Shown: piece by piece, positions 54,108-63,688 of the stretch
How positions within the stretch are numbered: the stretch's first letter is position 1
How the letters are laid out: each line of letters opens with the position of its first letter
Assembly: GCF_021390155.1 (NCBI RefSeq)
Contig: NZ_CP089985.1
Location: 755,001 to 819,000, forward strand
Origin: Pseudomonas sp. HN11
GTDB taxonomy: Bacteria > Pseudomonadota > Gammaproteobacteria > Pseudomonadales > Pseudomonadaceae
DNA length: 64,000 nt
Reading direction: 5' to 3'
The notes under the pieces: model-generated
What the model was told of the DNA's origin: nothing
The model's database searches: none
Seen by the model: the letters and a program-made list of their open reading frames with translations, nothing else
Program-made: the position numbers and the translations under genes

Positions 54108-55397
54108 ATGGCCTTCCTCGCACTCGGTATTAACCACAAGACTGCCTCCGTAGACGTGCGCGAGCGCGTGGCGTTTACGCCAGAGCAGTTGGTTGAGGCC
54201 TTGCAGCAGCTCTGCCGGCTCACCGACAGTCGCGAAGCTGCGATCCTTTCGACCTGCAATCGCAGCGAGCTTTATATAGAGCAGGAACATCTTTCAGCGG
54301 ATGTCGTGCTGCGCTGGCTGGCCGATTACCACCATTTGGACCTCGACGACCTGCGCGCGAGCGCTTATGTGCATGAAGAGGATGCGGCAGTTCGTCACAT
54401 GATGCGTGTGGCCGCCGGGCTCGATTCGCTGGTGTTGGGCGAGCCGCAGATCCTCGGCCAGATGAAGTCCGCCTACGCCGTGGCGCGTGAGGCCGGCACC
54501 GTTGGCCCGCTGCTGGGCCGGCTGTTCCAGGCCACGTTCAATTCCGCCAAGCAAGTGCGCACCGATACCGCCATTGGCGAAAACCCGGTGTCCGTGGCAT
54601 TTGCCGCGGTCAGCCTGGCCAAACAGATTTTCAGCGACTTGCAACGTAGCCAGGCCCTGCTGATCGGCGCCGGTGAGACCATTACCCTGGTCGCCCGTCA
54701 CCTGCATGACTTGGGCGTGAAGCGCATTGTGGTCGCCAACCGTACGCTGGAGCGCGCGAGTATCCTCGCCGAGCAGTTCGGTGCGCATGCCGTGTTGTTG
54801 TCGGATATCCCGGCCGAGCTGGTGCGCAGCGATATCGTCATCAGCTCAACCGCCAGCCAGTTGCCGATCTTGGGCAAGGGCGCGGTCGAGAGTGCGTTGA
54901 AGCTACGCAAGCACAAACCGATCTTTATGGTGGATATTGCCGTTCCCCGGGATATCGAACCCGAAGTCGGCGAGTTGGACGACGTTTATCTCTATAGCGT
55001 CGACGATCTGCACGAAGTGGTCGCTGAAAACCTCAAGAGCCGCCAGGGCGCCGCCCAGGCCGCTGAAGAGATGGTCAGCACCGGCGCCGAAGATTTCATG
55101 GTGCGCCTGCGCGAATTGGCGGCGGTGGATGTGCTCAAGGCGTATCGTCAGCAGGGCGAACGGCTGCGCGACGAGGAGCTGATCAAGGCCCAACGCTTGC
55201 TGGCCAACGGCAGCAGCGCCGAAGAAGTGCTGATGCAATTGGCGCGCGGTCTCACCAACAAGCTGCTCCACGCGCCCAGCGTACAATTAAAAAAGCTTAC
55301 CGCCGAAGGCCGCCTCGATGCGCTGGCCATGGCCCAGGAACTCTTTGCCCTCGGTGAGGGCGCGTCAGACAGCTCTTCGGATAAAAAACCGCAATGA
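54108..55397 (+). CDS. hemA: Glutamyl-tRNA reductase
   Basis: 429 residues. [17 protein letters not shown] at the start, the catalytic C50 in [29 protein letters not shown], and the NADPH domain ([15 protein letters not shown]). It makes glutamate-1-semialdehyde, the first committed step to haem. First gene of the hemA-prfA-prmC-moeB-murI operon; 182 bp separate it from the divergent TPR gene. Confidence 0.97.
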   Translation: MAFLALGINHKTASVDVRERVAFTPEQLVEALQQLCRLTDSREAAILSTCNRSELYIEQEHLSADVVLRWLADYHHLDLDDLRASAYVHEEDAAVRHMMRVAAGLDSLVLGEPQILGQMKSAYAVAREAGTVGPLLGRLFQATFNSAKQVRTDTAIGENPVSVAFAAVSLAKQIFSDLQRSQALLIGAGETITLVARHLHDLGVKRIVVANRTLERASILAEQFGAHAVLLSDIPAELVRSDIVISSTASQLPILGKGAVESALKLRKHKPIFMVDIAVPRDIEPEVGELDDVYLYSVDDLHEVVAENLKSRQGAAQAAEEMVSTGAEDFMVRLRELAAVDVLKAYRQQGERLRDEELIKAQRLLANGSSAEEVLMQLARGLTNKLLHAPSVQLKKLTAEGRLDALAMAQELFALGEGASDSSSDKKPQ

Positions 55398-56476
55398 AAG
55401 CGTCACTGCTCAATAAACTGGACGTGCTCCAGGACCGTTTTGAAGAACTGACCGCATTGCTCGGCGATGGCGAAGTCATCTCCGATCAAACCAAGTTCCG
55501 CGCGTATTCCAAGGAGTACGCCGAGGTTGAACCTGTGGTAGCGACCTACAAGAACCTGCTGAAAGTGCAGGCCGACCTTGAGGGCGCCCAGGCACTGCTT
55601 AAGGACAGCGACCCGGACATGCGCGAAATGGCCGTGGAAGAAGTCCGCGAGGCCAAGGAAAAGCTGGCGGCACTGGAAGGCGATCTGCAACGCATGCTGT
55701 TGCCCAAGGACCCGAATGACGGGCGCAACGTCTTCCTCGAAATCCGTGCTGGTACTGGTGGCGACGAGGCGGCGATCTTCTCCGGCGACCTGTTCCGCAT
55801 GTATTCGCGTTACGCCGAGCGTCGCGGCTGGCGCGTAGAGATCCTTTCCGAGAACGAAGGCGAGCACGGCGGCTATAAAGAAGTCATCGCGCGGGTCGAA
55901 GGCGACAATGTCTACGGCAAGCTCAAGTTCGAGTCCGGCGCGCACCGTGTACAACGCGTGCCGGCGACCGAATCCCAGGGCCGTATCCACACTTCGGCGT
56001 GCACTGTCGCGGTGCTGCCCGAGCCGGACGAGCAGGAAGCCATCGAGATCAACCCGGCGGACTTGCGCATCGACACCTACCGTTCGTCGGGCGCGGGTGG
56101 TCAGCACGTCAACAAGACCGACTCCGCCATCCGCATCACTCACTTGCCCTCGGGCATCGTAGTGGAGTGTCAGGAAGAGCGTTCCCAGCACAAGAACCGG
56201 GCGCGGGCGATGTCCTGGTTGTCGGCCAAGCTCAACGACCAGCAGACCAGCGCCGCCGCCAACGCGATTGCCAGCGAGCGCAAGTTGCTGGTGGGTTCGG
56301 GTGACCGTTCCGAGCGCATTCGTACCTACAACTTTGCCCAGGGCCGTGTCACCGACCACCGGGTCAACCTCACGCTTTACTCCCTGGACGAGATTCTCGC
56401 CGGCGGCGTAGACGCCGTGATCGAGCCGTTGCTCGCCGAATACCAGGCGGATCAACTCGCGGCGATAGGTGAATAA
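55394..56476 (+). CDS. prfA: Peptide chain release factor 1
   Basis: 360 residues. The GGQ catalytic motif is in [20 protein letters not shown] (near residue 235), and the stop-codon recognition PAT motif is in [16 protein letters not shown]. It reads UAA and UAG. It overlaps hemA by ATGA, and its stop directly precedes the prmC ATG. Confidence 0.98.
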   Translation: MKASLLNKLDVLQDRFEELTALLGDGEVISDQTKFRAYSKEYAEVEPVVATYKNLLKVQADLEGAQALLKDSDPDMREMAVEEVREAKEKLAALEGDLQRMLLPKDPNDGRNVFLEIRAGTGGDEAAIFSGDLFRMYSRYAERRGWRVEILSENEGEHGGYKEVIARVEGDNVYGKLKFESGAHRVQRVPATESQGRIHTSACTVAVLPEPDEQEAIEINPADLRIDTYRSSGAGGQHVNKTDSAIRITHLPSGIVVECQEERSQHKNRARAMSWLSAKLNDQQTSAAANAIASERKLLVGSGDRSERIRTYNFAQGRVTDHRVNLTLYSLDEILAGGVDAVIEPLLAEYQADQLAAIGE

Positions 56477-57307
56477 ATGACCATCATCGCCAGCCTGCTG
56501 CGCGCCGCCGACCTGCCGGACTCGCCCACTGCGCGGCTGGATGCCGAATTGCTGCTGGCGGCTGCCCTGGGCAAATCCCGTAGCTACCTGCATACCTGGC
56601 CCGAGAAAATCGTCAGCAGCCAAGAGGCACTGACCTTTGCCGGTTACCTGCAACGCCGTCGTGGTGGTGAGCCGGTGGCCTATATCCTGGGCCAGCAAGG
56701 CTTCTGGAAGCTGGACCTGGAGGTCGCGCCCCATACGCTGATCCCGCGCCCGGACACCGAATTGCTGGTGGAAGCCGCCCTGGAATTGTTACCGGCCACG
56801 CCTGCCAAGGTTCTCGACCTGGGCACCGGCAGCGGCGCCATCGCCTTGGCCCTGGCCAGCGAACGTCCGGTTTGGCAGGTTACCGCTGTCGACCGTGTGC
56901 TGGAGGCCGTCGCCCTGGCGGAACGCAATCGTCAACGGCTGCACCTCACTAACGCCACAGTGCTCAACAGCCATTGGTTCAGCGCGCTGCAAGGTCATAC
57001 CTATGACCTGATCATTAGCAACCCGCCTTACATCGCCGCTAATGATCCGCACCTGGTGGCGGGCGATGTGCGCTTTGAGCCGGCCAGCGCACTGGTGGCT
57101 GGCCATGATGGTTTGGACGACTTGCGCCTGATCATCAAACACGCCCCCGCTCACCTGAATGCCGGTGGGCGATTGCTGCTGGAGCACGGTTACGATCAGG
57201 CGCCGGCCGTGCGCGACCTGCTGTTGAGTGAAGGTTTCGAAGAGGTGCACAGCCGCATCGACCTGGGCGGTCACGAGCGTATTACCCTGGGACGCCGTCC
57301 GTGCTGA
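56477..57307 (+). CDS. prmC: PrmC, release factor glutamine methyltransferase
   Basis: 276 residues. The SAM site is VLDLGTGSGAIALALA and the catalytic NPPY is in DLIISNPPYIAAND. It methylates the GGQ glutamine of RF1 and RF2, fitting its place right after prfA. It starts immediately after the prfA stop and overlaps moeB by 7 bp. Confidence 0.97.
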   Translation: MTIIASLLRAADLPDSPTARLDAELLLAAALGKSRSYLHTWPEKIVSSQEALTFAGYLQRRRGGEPVAYILGQQGFWKLDLEVAPHTLIPRPDTELLVEAALELLPATPAKVLDLGTGSGAIALALASERPVWQVTAVDRVLEAVALAERNRQRLHLTNATVLNSHWFSALQGHTYDLIISNPPYIAANDPHLVAGDVRFEPASALVAGHDGLDDLRLIIKHAPAHLNAGGRLLLEHGYDQAPAVRDLLLSEGFEEVHSRIDLGGHERITLGRRPC

Positions 57308-58056
57308 CCGACCAGGAGCTGTTGCGCTATAGCCGGCAGATTCTGTTGCAGCATGTCGACATCGACGGCCAATTGCGCCTGAAAAACAGCCGGGCGCTGA
57401 TCGTCGGCCTCGGTGGCCTGGGCGCACCCGTTGCGCTGTACCTGGCGGCGGCGGGCGTGGGCGAGCTGCATCTGGCGGACTTCGACACTGTCGACCTGAC
57501 CAACCTGCAACGCCAGATCATCCATGACACCGACAGCGTCGGGCAGACCAAGGTCGACTCGGCCTTGCGCCGCCTGACGGCCATCAACCCCGAGATCAAG
57601 CTGATCGCCCACCGCACCGCCCTGGATGCCGATTCACTGGCAACAGCGGTCGAAGCGGTCGACGTGGTACTCGATTGCAGCGACAACTTCTCCACCCGCG
57701 AAGCGGTCAATGCGGCTTGCGTGGCGGCGGGCAAACCCTTGATCAGCGGTGCGGCCATTCGTCTTGAAGGGCAACTGTCGGTGTTCGACCCGCGTCGCGC
57801 CGAAAGCCCGTGCTACCACTGTTTATATGGGCACGGCAGCGATACCGAACTGACCTGCAGCGAAGCCGGCGTGGCCGGCCCGCTGGTGGGGCTGGTCGGC
57901 AGTCTGCAAGCCCTGGAAGCTTTGAAACTGCTCGCCGGTTTCGGTGAGCCTTTGGTGGGTCGCCTGTTGCTCATCGATGCATTGACCACGCGTTTTCGCG
58001 AATTGCGCGTCAAACGTGACCCTGGCTGCAGCGTCTGCGGGACTCAGCATGGTTAA
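57301..58056 (+). CDS. moeB: MoeB/ThiF-type adenylyltransferase
   Basis: 251 residues from a GTG start. Nucleotide site [20 protein letters not shown], then [15 protein letters not shown], and the zinc-binding pairs CYHC near residue 173 and CSVC near residue 246. It adenylates the C-terminus of MoaD or a related sulphur carrier for molybdopterin synthesis. It overlaps prmC and murI by 7-8 bp. Confidence 0.95.
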   Translation: MLTDQELLRYSRQILLQHVDIDGQLRLKNSRALIVGLGGLGAPVALYLAAAGVGELHLADFDTVDLTNLQRQIIHDTDSVGQTKVDSALRRLTAINPEIKLIAHRTALDADSLATAVEAVDVVLDCSDNFSTREAVNAACVAAGKPLISGAAIRLEGQLSVFDPRRAESPCYHCLYGHGSDTELTCSEAGVAGPLVGLVGSLQALEALKLLAGFGEPLVGRLLLIDALTTRFRELRVKRDPGCSVCGTQHG

Positions 58057-58843
58057 GGGCGCGCCTATCGGTGTGTTCGACTCCGGTGTTGGCGGTTTGT
58101 CGGTATTGGACGAAATCCAGCAATTGTTGCCCCATGAATCGCTGCTGTACGTGGCCGACTGCGGGCATATCCCCTATGGCGAGAAAACGCCCGCGTTCAT
58201 TCGCGAGCGTTCGCGGTTGGTTGCCGAGTTTTTCCGCGAAAAGGGCGCCAAGGCTTTTGTGATCGCTTGCAATACCGCAACGGTCGCGGCGGTTGCTGAC
58301 TTGCGCCAGGACTATCCCGATTGGCCACTGGTGGGCATGGAGCCCGCCGTCAAACCAGCCGCTGCAGCCACCCGCAGTGGCGTGGTCGGCGTGCTTGCCA
58401 CCACCGGGACCCTGCAGAGCGCCAAGTTCGCGGCCTTACTGGACCGTTTCGCGACGGATGTACGGGTCATCACCCAACCCTGCCCAGGGCTGGTGGAACT
58501 GATTGAAACCGGCGACCTGAACAGCCCGACCCTGCGCCAGATGCTGCAGGGTTACATCGAACCGCTGCTCAGCGCCGGTTGCGACACCATCATCCTCGGC
58601 TGCACCCACTATCCCTTCCTCAAGCCACTCCTGACGCAGATGCTGCCCCCCAGCATCATCCTCATCGACACCGGCGCCGCCGTGGCTCGCCAGCTCAAGC
58701 GTTTGCTGGGCGAGCGCGAGCTACTGGCCGGCGGCAAGCCTGAGCCTGCTCAGTTCTGGACCAGTGGCGATCTGCAACATTTCAGAAACATCCTACCGGC
58801 ACTATGGAAATTTCCCGGAAATGTGCGTAATTTCGGCATGTGA
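58049..58843 (+). CDS. murI: Glutamate racemase
   Basis: 264 residues from the ATG at 58049; a longer frame reaches back into moe[19 protein letters not shown] at the start, and the two catalytic cysteines in VIACNTATV and ILGCTHYPF. It supplies D-glutamate for peptidoglycan. Last gene of the hemA operon. Confidence 0.97.
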   Translation: MVKGAPIGVFDSGVGGLSVLDEIQQLLPHESLLYVADCGHIPYGEKTPAFIRERSRLVAEFFREKGAKAFVIACNTATVAAVADLRQDYPDWPLVGMEPAVKPAAAATRSGVVGVLATTGTLQSAKFAALLDRFATDVRVITQPCPGLVELIETGDLNSPTLRQMLQGYIEPLLSAGCDTIILGCTHYPFLKPLLTQMLPPSIILIDTGAAVARQLKRLLGERELLAGGKPEPAQFWTSGDLQHFRNILPALWKFPGNVRNFGM

Positions 58844-58844
58844 A

Positions 58845-58869
58845 AAAAACGTGAAAAAATCACGGTTTT
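58845..58869 (+). terminator. Terminator of the hemA-murI operon
   Basis: AAAACGTGA, an A5 loop and TCACGGTTTT form a short stem with one mismatch, ending in TTTTC, one base after the murI stop codon. AT-rich and weaker than the other terminators in the window. Confidence 0.6.
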
Positions 58870-58956
58870 CGACTGAACTTCTGCATTAATGGCGGCTTCT
58901 ATAGCTCGTTAGCCTGTACATAAAATCTTACAACGTCGTTTAAAGGGATGTTTCAT

Positions 58957-59475
58957 ATGAAGCGTTTTCTCTGTTTGGCTGCGCTTGCGGCCGCGGTAAT
59001 GGGACACTCTTTTTCGGCGCAAGCCGCCGGGTTGGAGTTTGGTCTGGGGGCGACCAGTGATTCAACGCTGACCTATCGGTTCGGGTTGACGTCGGATTGG
59101 GACAAGAGCTGGATGCAGAGCGATACGGGTCGTCTGACGGGCTATTGGAGCGGTGCTTACACTTATTGGGAAGGCGACGATCGTGCCGGCGCCAGCAGCC
59201 TGTCGTTCTCGCCCGTGTTTGTGTATGAGTTTGCCGGGCAGTCCGTCAAACCCTACATCGAAGCCGGGATCGGCGTAGCGGTATTTTCTCGTACCAAGCT
59301 GGAAGACAACAACATCGGCCAGGCCTTCCAGTTCGAAGACCGCCTGGGCTTTGGCCTGCGCTTCGCGGGTGGGCATGAGGTGGGCATTCGTGCAACGCAT
59401 TATTCCAATGCGGGCATCAGCAGCAACAACGATGGGGTAGAGAGCTACTCGTTGCACTACACCTTGCCGTTGTAA
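58957..59475 (+). CDS. pagL: PagL-type lipid A 3-O-deacylase
   Basis: 172 residues from the ATG at 58957, nine bases after AAGGG; an ATG three codons earlier sits directly on that site. Sec signal peptide (LAALAAAVMGHSFSAQA), then a beta-barrel-like pattern with an aromatic end (SLHYTLPL). The catalytic triad of PagL is recognisable near the C-terminus: RATHYSNAGI (His and Ser) and the Glu in DGVESYS. It removes a fatty acid from lipid A in the outer membrane. The place after murI matches pagL in P. aeruginosa as I recall. Confidence 0.9.
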   Translation: MKRFLCLAALAAAVMGHSFSAQAAGLEFGLGATSDSTLTYRFGLTSDWDKSWMQSDTGRLTGYWSGAYTYWEGDDRAGASSLSFSPVFVYEFAGQSVKPYIEAGIGVAVFSRTKLEDNNIGQAFQFEDRLGFGLRFAGGHEVGIRATHYSNAGISSNNDGVESYSLHYTLPL

Positions 59476-59488
59476 CACTGGAGAACCC

Positions 59489-59516
59489 TGTGGGAGCGAG
59501 CAAGCCCGCTCCCACA
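59489..59516. repeat. REP singlet forming a perfect hairpin
   Basis: TGTGGGAGCG / CGCTCCCACA, 10-bp arms around AGCAAGCC. Same family as the elements at 4470 and 12139. Between the convergent pagL and ykgJ-like genes, where it may also end transcripts. Confidence 0.8.
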
Positions 59517-59540
59517 TTTAGCTCTCCACTCACCTGAAGA

Positions 59541-59846
59541 TCAGCGATAAGCCGTCGCAATCCCCTGCCTTTCTTCCAGGCACTCCGGTGCCCCCATTTC
59601 GAATTCCCGGCAGATCAGTGGCCGTCGCTCATAGATCGTGCACATCATCGTGTCCCGATCCAGCGCCGCGCACCAGCCGTCGTCCAGGCGCAGCATCACT
59701 TCGCCGCCCCAATCGTCGGTGTCGATATAGCGCTCCGGCACGCCGGTGTCGGTGATCAGCATCACTTCCAGTTGACAGCAACAGGCCGCGCAGGTCGAGC
59801 AGGTGACCGCAGGTTCGGTGATTTGAGTGTGAGGGATGTTGGACAT
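59541..59846 (-). CDS. YkgJ-family cysteine-cluster protein
   Basis: 101 residues from the ATG at 59846; a longer frame overlaps the gene upstream. It has a CxxCxxCCC group near residue 15 (CSTCAACCC), W-C-AALD, CTIYERRPLICREF and a final C in PECLEER: the metal-binding pattern of the YkgJ zinc/iron-chelating family. Function not known. Confidence 0.88.
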   Translation of the reverse strand: MSNIPHTQITEPAVTCSTCAACCCQLEVMLITDTGVPERYIDTDDWGGEVMLRLDDGWCAALDRDTMMCTIYERRPLICREFEMGAPECLEERQGIATAYR

Positions 59847-59898
59847 GGCCGCAGCTTCAAGCTTTGAGCGGCAAGCTGCAAGTAAAAGCCGACCGGCT

Positions 59899-60384
59899 TC
59901 AGTTTTTTGTGGCAGCGCTGGCGAGCAGGATAAAGAGCAAAGCCCACAGCAGTGCCAATGCGGACAGGCTCGCCTCCAATGAATAACCAAAGCTCACCCC
60001 GGCGAGTTGACTGCCCGCGTAGTAAGACGTCGGGCCGCCCACTGCGCCCAATAAGGCGGCACGCCACCGAGGCTGGGTACTCCAGGCCAGGCAATGACGC
60101 AGTGTGGTTGCCAATAACGCCCAGAGCATTATCAACCACAGAGGAATCAACGGCCCAGGCTCACTGAACTGGAAAAACCCCACGGTGCGTAACAACGTAT
60201 CTATCAACGTGCCGAACAACGTCACGCCCAGAATCAGCCTGCCGTCTTCAGCCCACGAACTTATCCACAGCAGATGAATACCCAGCGCGGCTAGCCCAAT
60301 GAGTAACCACAGGCTGTCGCCACCCAGCACGCAAGCAAACCAGCCGCATTGAAACAGCACGGCATTGGCCAGCGTCTTAAGCAC
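59899..60384 (-). CDS. DUF2878-like small membrane protein
   Basis: 161 residues from a GTG at 60384 that overlaps the CFA-like gene by 8 bp. Nearly all hydrophobic, about five membrane segments (ALGIHLLWISSWAEDGRLIL, GPLIPLWLIMLWALLATTL). The WAEDGRL and GPTSYYAG motifs are those of DUF2878 proteins, which usually lie next to cfa-like genes. Last gene of the operon. Function unknown. Confidence 0.82.
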   Translation of the reverse strand: MLKTLANAVLFQCGWFACVLGGDSLWLLIGLAALGIHLLWISSWAEDGRLILGVTLFGTLIDTLLRTVGFFQFSEPGPLIPLWLIMLWALLATTLRHCLAWSTQPRWRAALLGAVGGPTSYYAGSQLAGVSFGYSLEASLSALALLWALLFILLASAATKN

Positions 60385-61648
60385 TGAAACGCCCGAGCAG
60401 CGGCGGGTTGATCGCCGACGGTTTGGCCAGCAGCAATTGCGCGGTACCGATGGTGCGTTCCATAAAGCCACCTTCGCAGTAGCACAGGTAGAACTCCCAC
60501 AGCCGCAGGAAGTACTCGTCGTAGCCCAACTCCGCAAGGCGGCCATGTGCGCGGCGAAAATTCTCATGCCACAGGCGCAAGGTTCGCGCGTAGTGCAGGC
60601 CGAAATCCTCCATGTGCAGCAGGTTCATGTCGGTATCGCGGCTGACGATCTGCATCATCTTTTGCACGCAAGGCAGGGCGCCGCCCGGGAAGATGTAGCG
60701 CTGGATAAAGTCGACGTTGGTTTTGGCCTGCTCGTAGCGTTGGTCACGAATGGTGATGGCTTGCAGCAACATCAGTCCATCGCTCTTGAGCAGGTGCGCG
60801 CACTGTTTGAAGTAGGTCGGCAGAAACCGATGGCCCACTGCCTCGATCATCTCGATCGACACCAGCTTGTCATACTGGCCGGTAAGGTCGCGGTAATCCT
60901 GCAACAGCAGCGTGACCTGATCTTGCAAGCCAAGCGCCGCGATGCGTTTTTCGGTGTAGGCGAACTGCTCCTTGGACAAGGTCGTGGTGGTGACTTTGCA
61001 GCCATAATGCTGCGCCGCATACAGCGCCATGCTGCCCCAGCCGGTGCCGATTTCCAGCAGGTGGTCGCCGGGCTTGAGCGCCAACTTCTGGCAGATGCGC
61101 TCCAGCTTGTTCAGTTGCGCCTGTTCCAAGGTGTCGTCGGGGCTCAGGAATTGCGCCGCCGAGTACATCATGGTCGGGTCGAGGAATTCTTCGAACAGGT
61201 CGTTGCCCAGGTCGTAATGGGCGGCAATGTTTTTCCGCGAGCCTTTGCGCGTATTACGGTTGAGCCAGTGCAGGCCCTGGGTGAACGGACGGGCCAGACG
61301 TGCCAGGCCGCCCTCCATCGCGTCGAGCACATCCAGGTTGCTGACCATCACGCGAACCACCGCCGTAAGGTCCGGGCTGCTCCAGTAGCCGTGGATAAAC
61401 GCTTCGCCGGCACCGATGGAACCGTTGGCCGCCACCAGGCCCCACACGGCGGAATCGAGAATCTGGATCTCCCCCAGCAAATGCGCTTCCCGTGCGCCGA
61501 ATACCTGCCGCTCGCCGTCCTCGATCACCACCAACTGGCCATGGCGCAGTAGGCTGAGCTGACGCAGCACGGCTTTGCGCAATAGCACGGCGGTCATGCC
61601 GTTGACGTTCAGGCGATTAGTCTTGACCGATAAGCTAGGGGATTTCAT
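60377..61648 (-). CDS. cfa: Cyclopropane-fatty-acid-synthase-like SAM methyltransferase
   Basis: 423 residues from the ATG at 61648, preceded by AAGGA; a longer frame overlaps the DUF1365 gene. N-terminal lipid-binding part, then IAAHYDLGNDLFEEFLDPTMMYS, the SAM site LLEIGTGWGSMALYAA, and FIQRYIFPGGALP, all CFA-synthase family features. It methylates unsaturated acyl chains of membrane phospholipids. Because of its partners, the product may be a methylated or furan fatty acid and not a cyclopropane ring. Confidence 0.9.
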   Translation of the reverse strand: MKSPSLSVKTNRLNVNGMTAVLLRKAVLRQLSLLRHGQLVVIEDGERQVFGAREAHLLGEIQILDSAVWGLVAANGSIGAGEAFIHGYWSSPDLTAVVRVMVSNLDVLDAMEGGLARLARPFTQGLHWLNRNTRKGSRKNIAAHYDLGNDLFEEFLDPTMMYSAAQFLSPDDTLEQAQLNKLERICQKLALKPGDHLLEIGTGWGSMALYAAQHYGCKVTTTTLSKEQFAYTEKRIAALGLQDQVTLLLQDYRDLTGQYDKLVSIEMIEAVGHRFLPTYFKQCAHLLKSDGLMLLQAITIRDQRYEQAKTNVDFIQRYIFPGGALPCVQKMMQIVSRDTDMNLLHMEDFGLHYARTLRLWHENFRRAHGRLAELGYDEYFLRLWEFYLCYCEGGFMERTIGTAQLLLAKPSAINPPLLGRFSA

Positions 61649-62444
61649 GGCGGCGATCCTTGGTATACCCGACTGCGGTGCTTGAGGCGCCATCGGCGGC
61701 CTGATGGGAGAAAATCGGTGTGCGTTTGAGCAACAGGCGCAGGGCCTGCCAGTAAATCGCGAGACAGGTCTTGGCGCTCATCCACGGAAAGAGCCATAGG
61801 TAGCGGTGCAGGCTGGCGCGGGTGAGCGCTTCCTTGTGCAGGCTCAAGGTGGCGTCGAAGACTTTCAATTCGCCCTGCCAATCGGCCATATGTACGCCGA
61901 GCTTGGCGGCGGGTGGGCTGAAACTCATGCGGTATTCCATGTCGCGCGGCAAGAACGGCGACACATGGAAGGCCTTGGCCACGGCAAAGTGCTGGTGCTC
62001 ATCCGCACCCGGAGACTGCGCCGGCAGCACGTAGTGGTAGCGTTCTCGCCATGGGGTGTTCGTCACTTCACACAGAATCGCGGCCAGACGTCCGTCAGCC
62101 TCGAAGCAATAGAAGAAACTCACAGGGTTAAAAGCCAGGCCCCAACTGCGGGCCTGGGTCAGTAGGCAGATAACGCCCTGGGGGGTACGCCCCAGCGCCT
62201 TGCCGACTTCCTGGCGCACGGCATCGCTCAAACTGATGCCGGTGCGCGTCCATTCACGCAGGTAGTCCTGCTGGCGAAAACCGAAGGGCGCCAGACGGCT
62301 GCGCCCGGCCAGGGGCGAGAGCCCGAGCACGTCGTGTTCTTCGCTCAAATCCAGGTACAGCAGGCCGATGCGGTAGCGAAAGGCATGGGCCTTGGGCGCA
62401 AACCGGCGATGGGCAATCCAGCCGCTGTACAGGGCGCTGTTCAC
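61635..62444 (-). CDS. DUF1365 family protein
   Basis: 269 residues from a GTG at 62444 that overlaps the FAD gene by 4 bp. DUF1365 features: SALYSGWIAHRRFAPKAHAF, YRIGLLYLDL, GLAFNPVSFFYCFEADG, VTNTPWRERYHYVL. Always found with a FAD amine-oxidase-like and a CFA-like gene; the biochemical role is unknown, and acyl-chain handling is a guess from context. It overlaps the CFA-like gene by 14 bp. Confidence 0.92.
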   Translation of the reverse strand: MNSALYSGWIAHRRFAPKAHAFRYRIGLLYLDLSEEHDVLGLSPLAGRSRLAPFGFRQQDYLREWTRTGISLSDAVRQEVGKALGRTPQGVICLLTQARSWGLAFNPVSFFYCFEADGRLAAILCEVTNTPWRERYHYVLPAQSPGADEHQHFAVAKAFHVSPFLPRDMEYRMSFSPPAAKLGVHMADWQGELKVFDATLSLHKEALTRASLHRYLWLFPWMSAKTCLAIYWQALRLLLKRTPIFSHQAADGASSTAVGYTKDRRHEIP

Positions 62445-63688
62445 AGGGTTTCCCCAAAGGCTCGGGCCACGCGCAACGCGCTGACCACGCCGTCTTCGTG
62501 AAAACCATTGGCCCAGTAGGCGCCGCAATAAAAGGTATTGCGCACGCCAGACACTTCATCCCAGCGCGCTTGGGCTGCCACCGCCGCCAGACTGTATTGC
62601 GGGTGGGCGTAGGTGTAGCGGGCGAGAATCTTCAACGGGTTGATCATTTGCGTCTGATTGAGGCTGACGCAAAACGTGGTGTCGCTGTCGATACCTTGCA
62701 GGATGTTCATGTCATAGGTGACCGCCGCCTGCGTCTGCCGGTTGGCAGTGAGCCGGTAGTTCCAGCTGGCCCAGGCCAGTTTGCGGTCGGGTAACAGGCG
62801 CGTGTCGGTGTGCAGCACCACATCATTGTCGGCGTAGGGCAGTGCGCTCAATATTTGCTGTTCGGCCTGGCTGGGGTCACCGAGCAACGCCAGCGCCTGG
62901 TCGCTGTGGCAGGCAAACACCACCTTGTCGAACGCTTCGGTGCCGACGGCACTGTGGACCACCACGCCCTCTGCATCCCGCTCTACCAGGTGTACCGGGC
63001 AGTCGAGGCGGATGTGTTCGCGAAAGGTGCGGGTCAGGGGTTCGATATAGCTGCTTGAGCCGCCCTCGATCACACACCACTGTGGCCGGTTGTTTACTGA
63101 GAGCAACCCGTGGTTCTTGAAAAAACGCACGAAGAACTGCAGCGGAAATTTCAGCATGTCCACCAGCGACATCGACCAGATCGCGGCACCCATCGGCACG
63201 ATGTAATGCAGGATAAACCGCGGACCATATCCTTTCGCTTCGAGGTAATCCCCCAGGGTCATGTCGGCGCTGATGCGTTGCTCATGCAGGTCCAGCGGTG
63301 CCTGGCGATTGAAGCGCAGGATGTCACGCAGCATGCCCCAGAACCCGGGCGACAGGATGTTGCGCCGCTGGGCAAACAGGCTGTTGAGGTTGTTGCCGTT
63401 GTACTCGAACCGAGTGTTTTCGTCGCACACCGAAAAGCTCATTTCAGTCGGTTTGAACCTGACCCCGATCTGTCTCAGCAGACGAATGAAATGGGGATAG
63501 GTCCAGTCGTTGAACACGATAAAACCCGTGTCGACCGCGTAGCTTTTACCCTCGACGGTCACGTTGACCGTGTGGGTATGTCCGCCAATGCGGTCGCCCG
63601 CTTCGAACAGCGTGATCTCATGCTGACGGCTGAGCAGGTAAGCACTGGTCAGCCCCGCGATGCCGCTGCCGATGATGGCGATCTTCAC
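62441..63688 (-). CDS. FAD-dependent amine oxidase-like oxidoreductase
   Basis: 415 residues. FAD-binding IAIIGSGIAGLTSAYLLSR at the N-terminus, followed by LFEAGDRIGGHTHTV. The rest matches the flavin amine oxidase/desaturase-like family that pairs with DUF1365 and CFA-like proteins (DTGFIVFNDWTYPHFIRLL, YCGAYWANGFHEDGVVSALR). Probably acts on fatty acyl chains. It overlaps the SDR gene by 4 bp. Confidence 0.92.
   Translation of the reverse strand: MKIAIIGSGIAGLTSAYLLSRQHEITLFEAGDRIGGHTHTVNVTVEGKSYAVDTGFIVFNDWTYPHFIRLLRQIGVRFKPTEMSFSVCDENTRFEYNGNNLNSLFAQRRNILSPGFWGMLRDILRFNRQAPLDLHEQRISADMTLGDYLEAKGYGPRFILHYIVPMGAAIWSMSLVDMLKFPLQFFVRFFKNHGLLSVNNRPQWCVIEGGSSSYIEPLTRTFREHIRLDCPVHLVERDAEGVVVHSAVGTEAFDKVVFACHSDQALALLGDPSQAEQQILSALPYADNDVVLHTDTRLLPDRKLAWASWNYRLTANRQTQAAVTYDMNILQGIDSDTTFCVSLNQTQMINPLKILARYTYAHPQYSLAAVAAQARWDEVSGVRNTFYCGAYWANGFHEDGVVSALRVARAFGETL

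Noticed and set aside
55403..56734. Long minus-strand frame opposite prfA and prmC
   Set aside because: The plus-strand frames code for clear RF1 and PrmC with overlapping starts; the antisense frame shows no domain.
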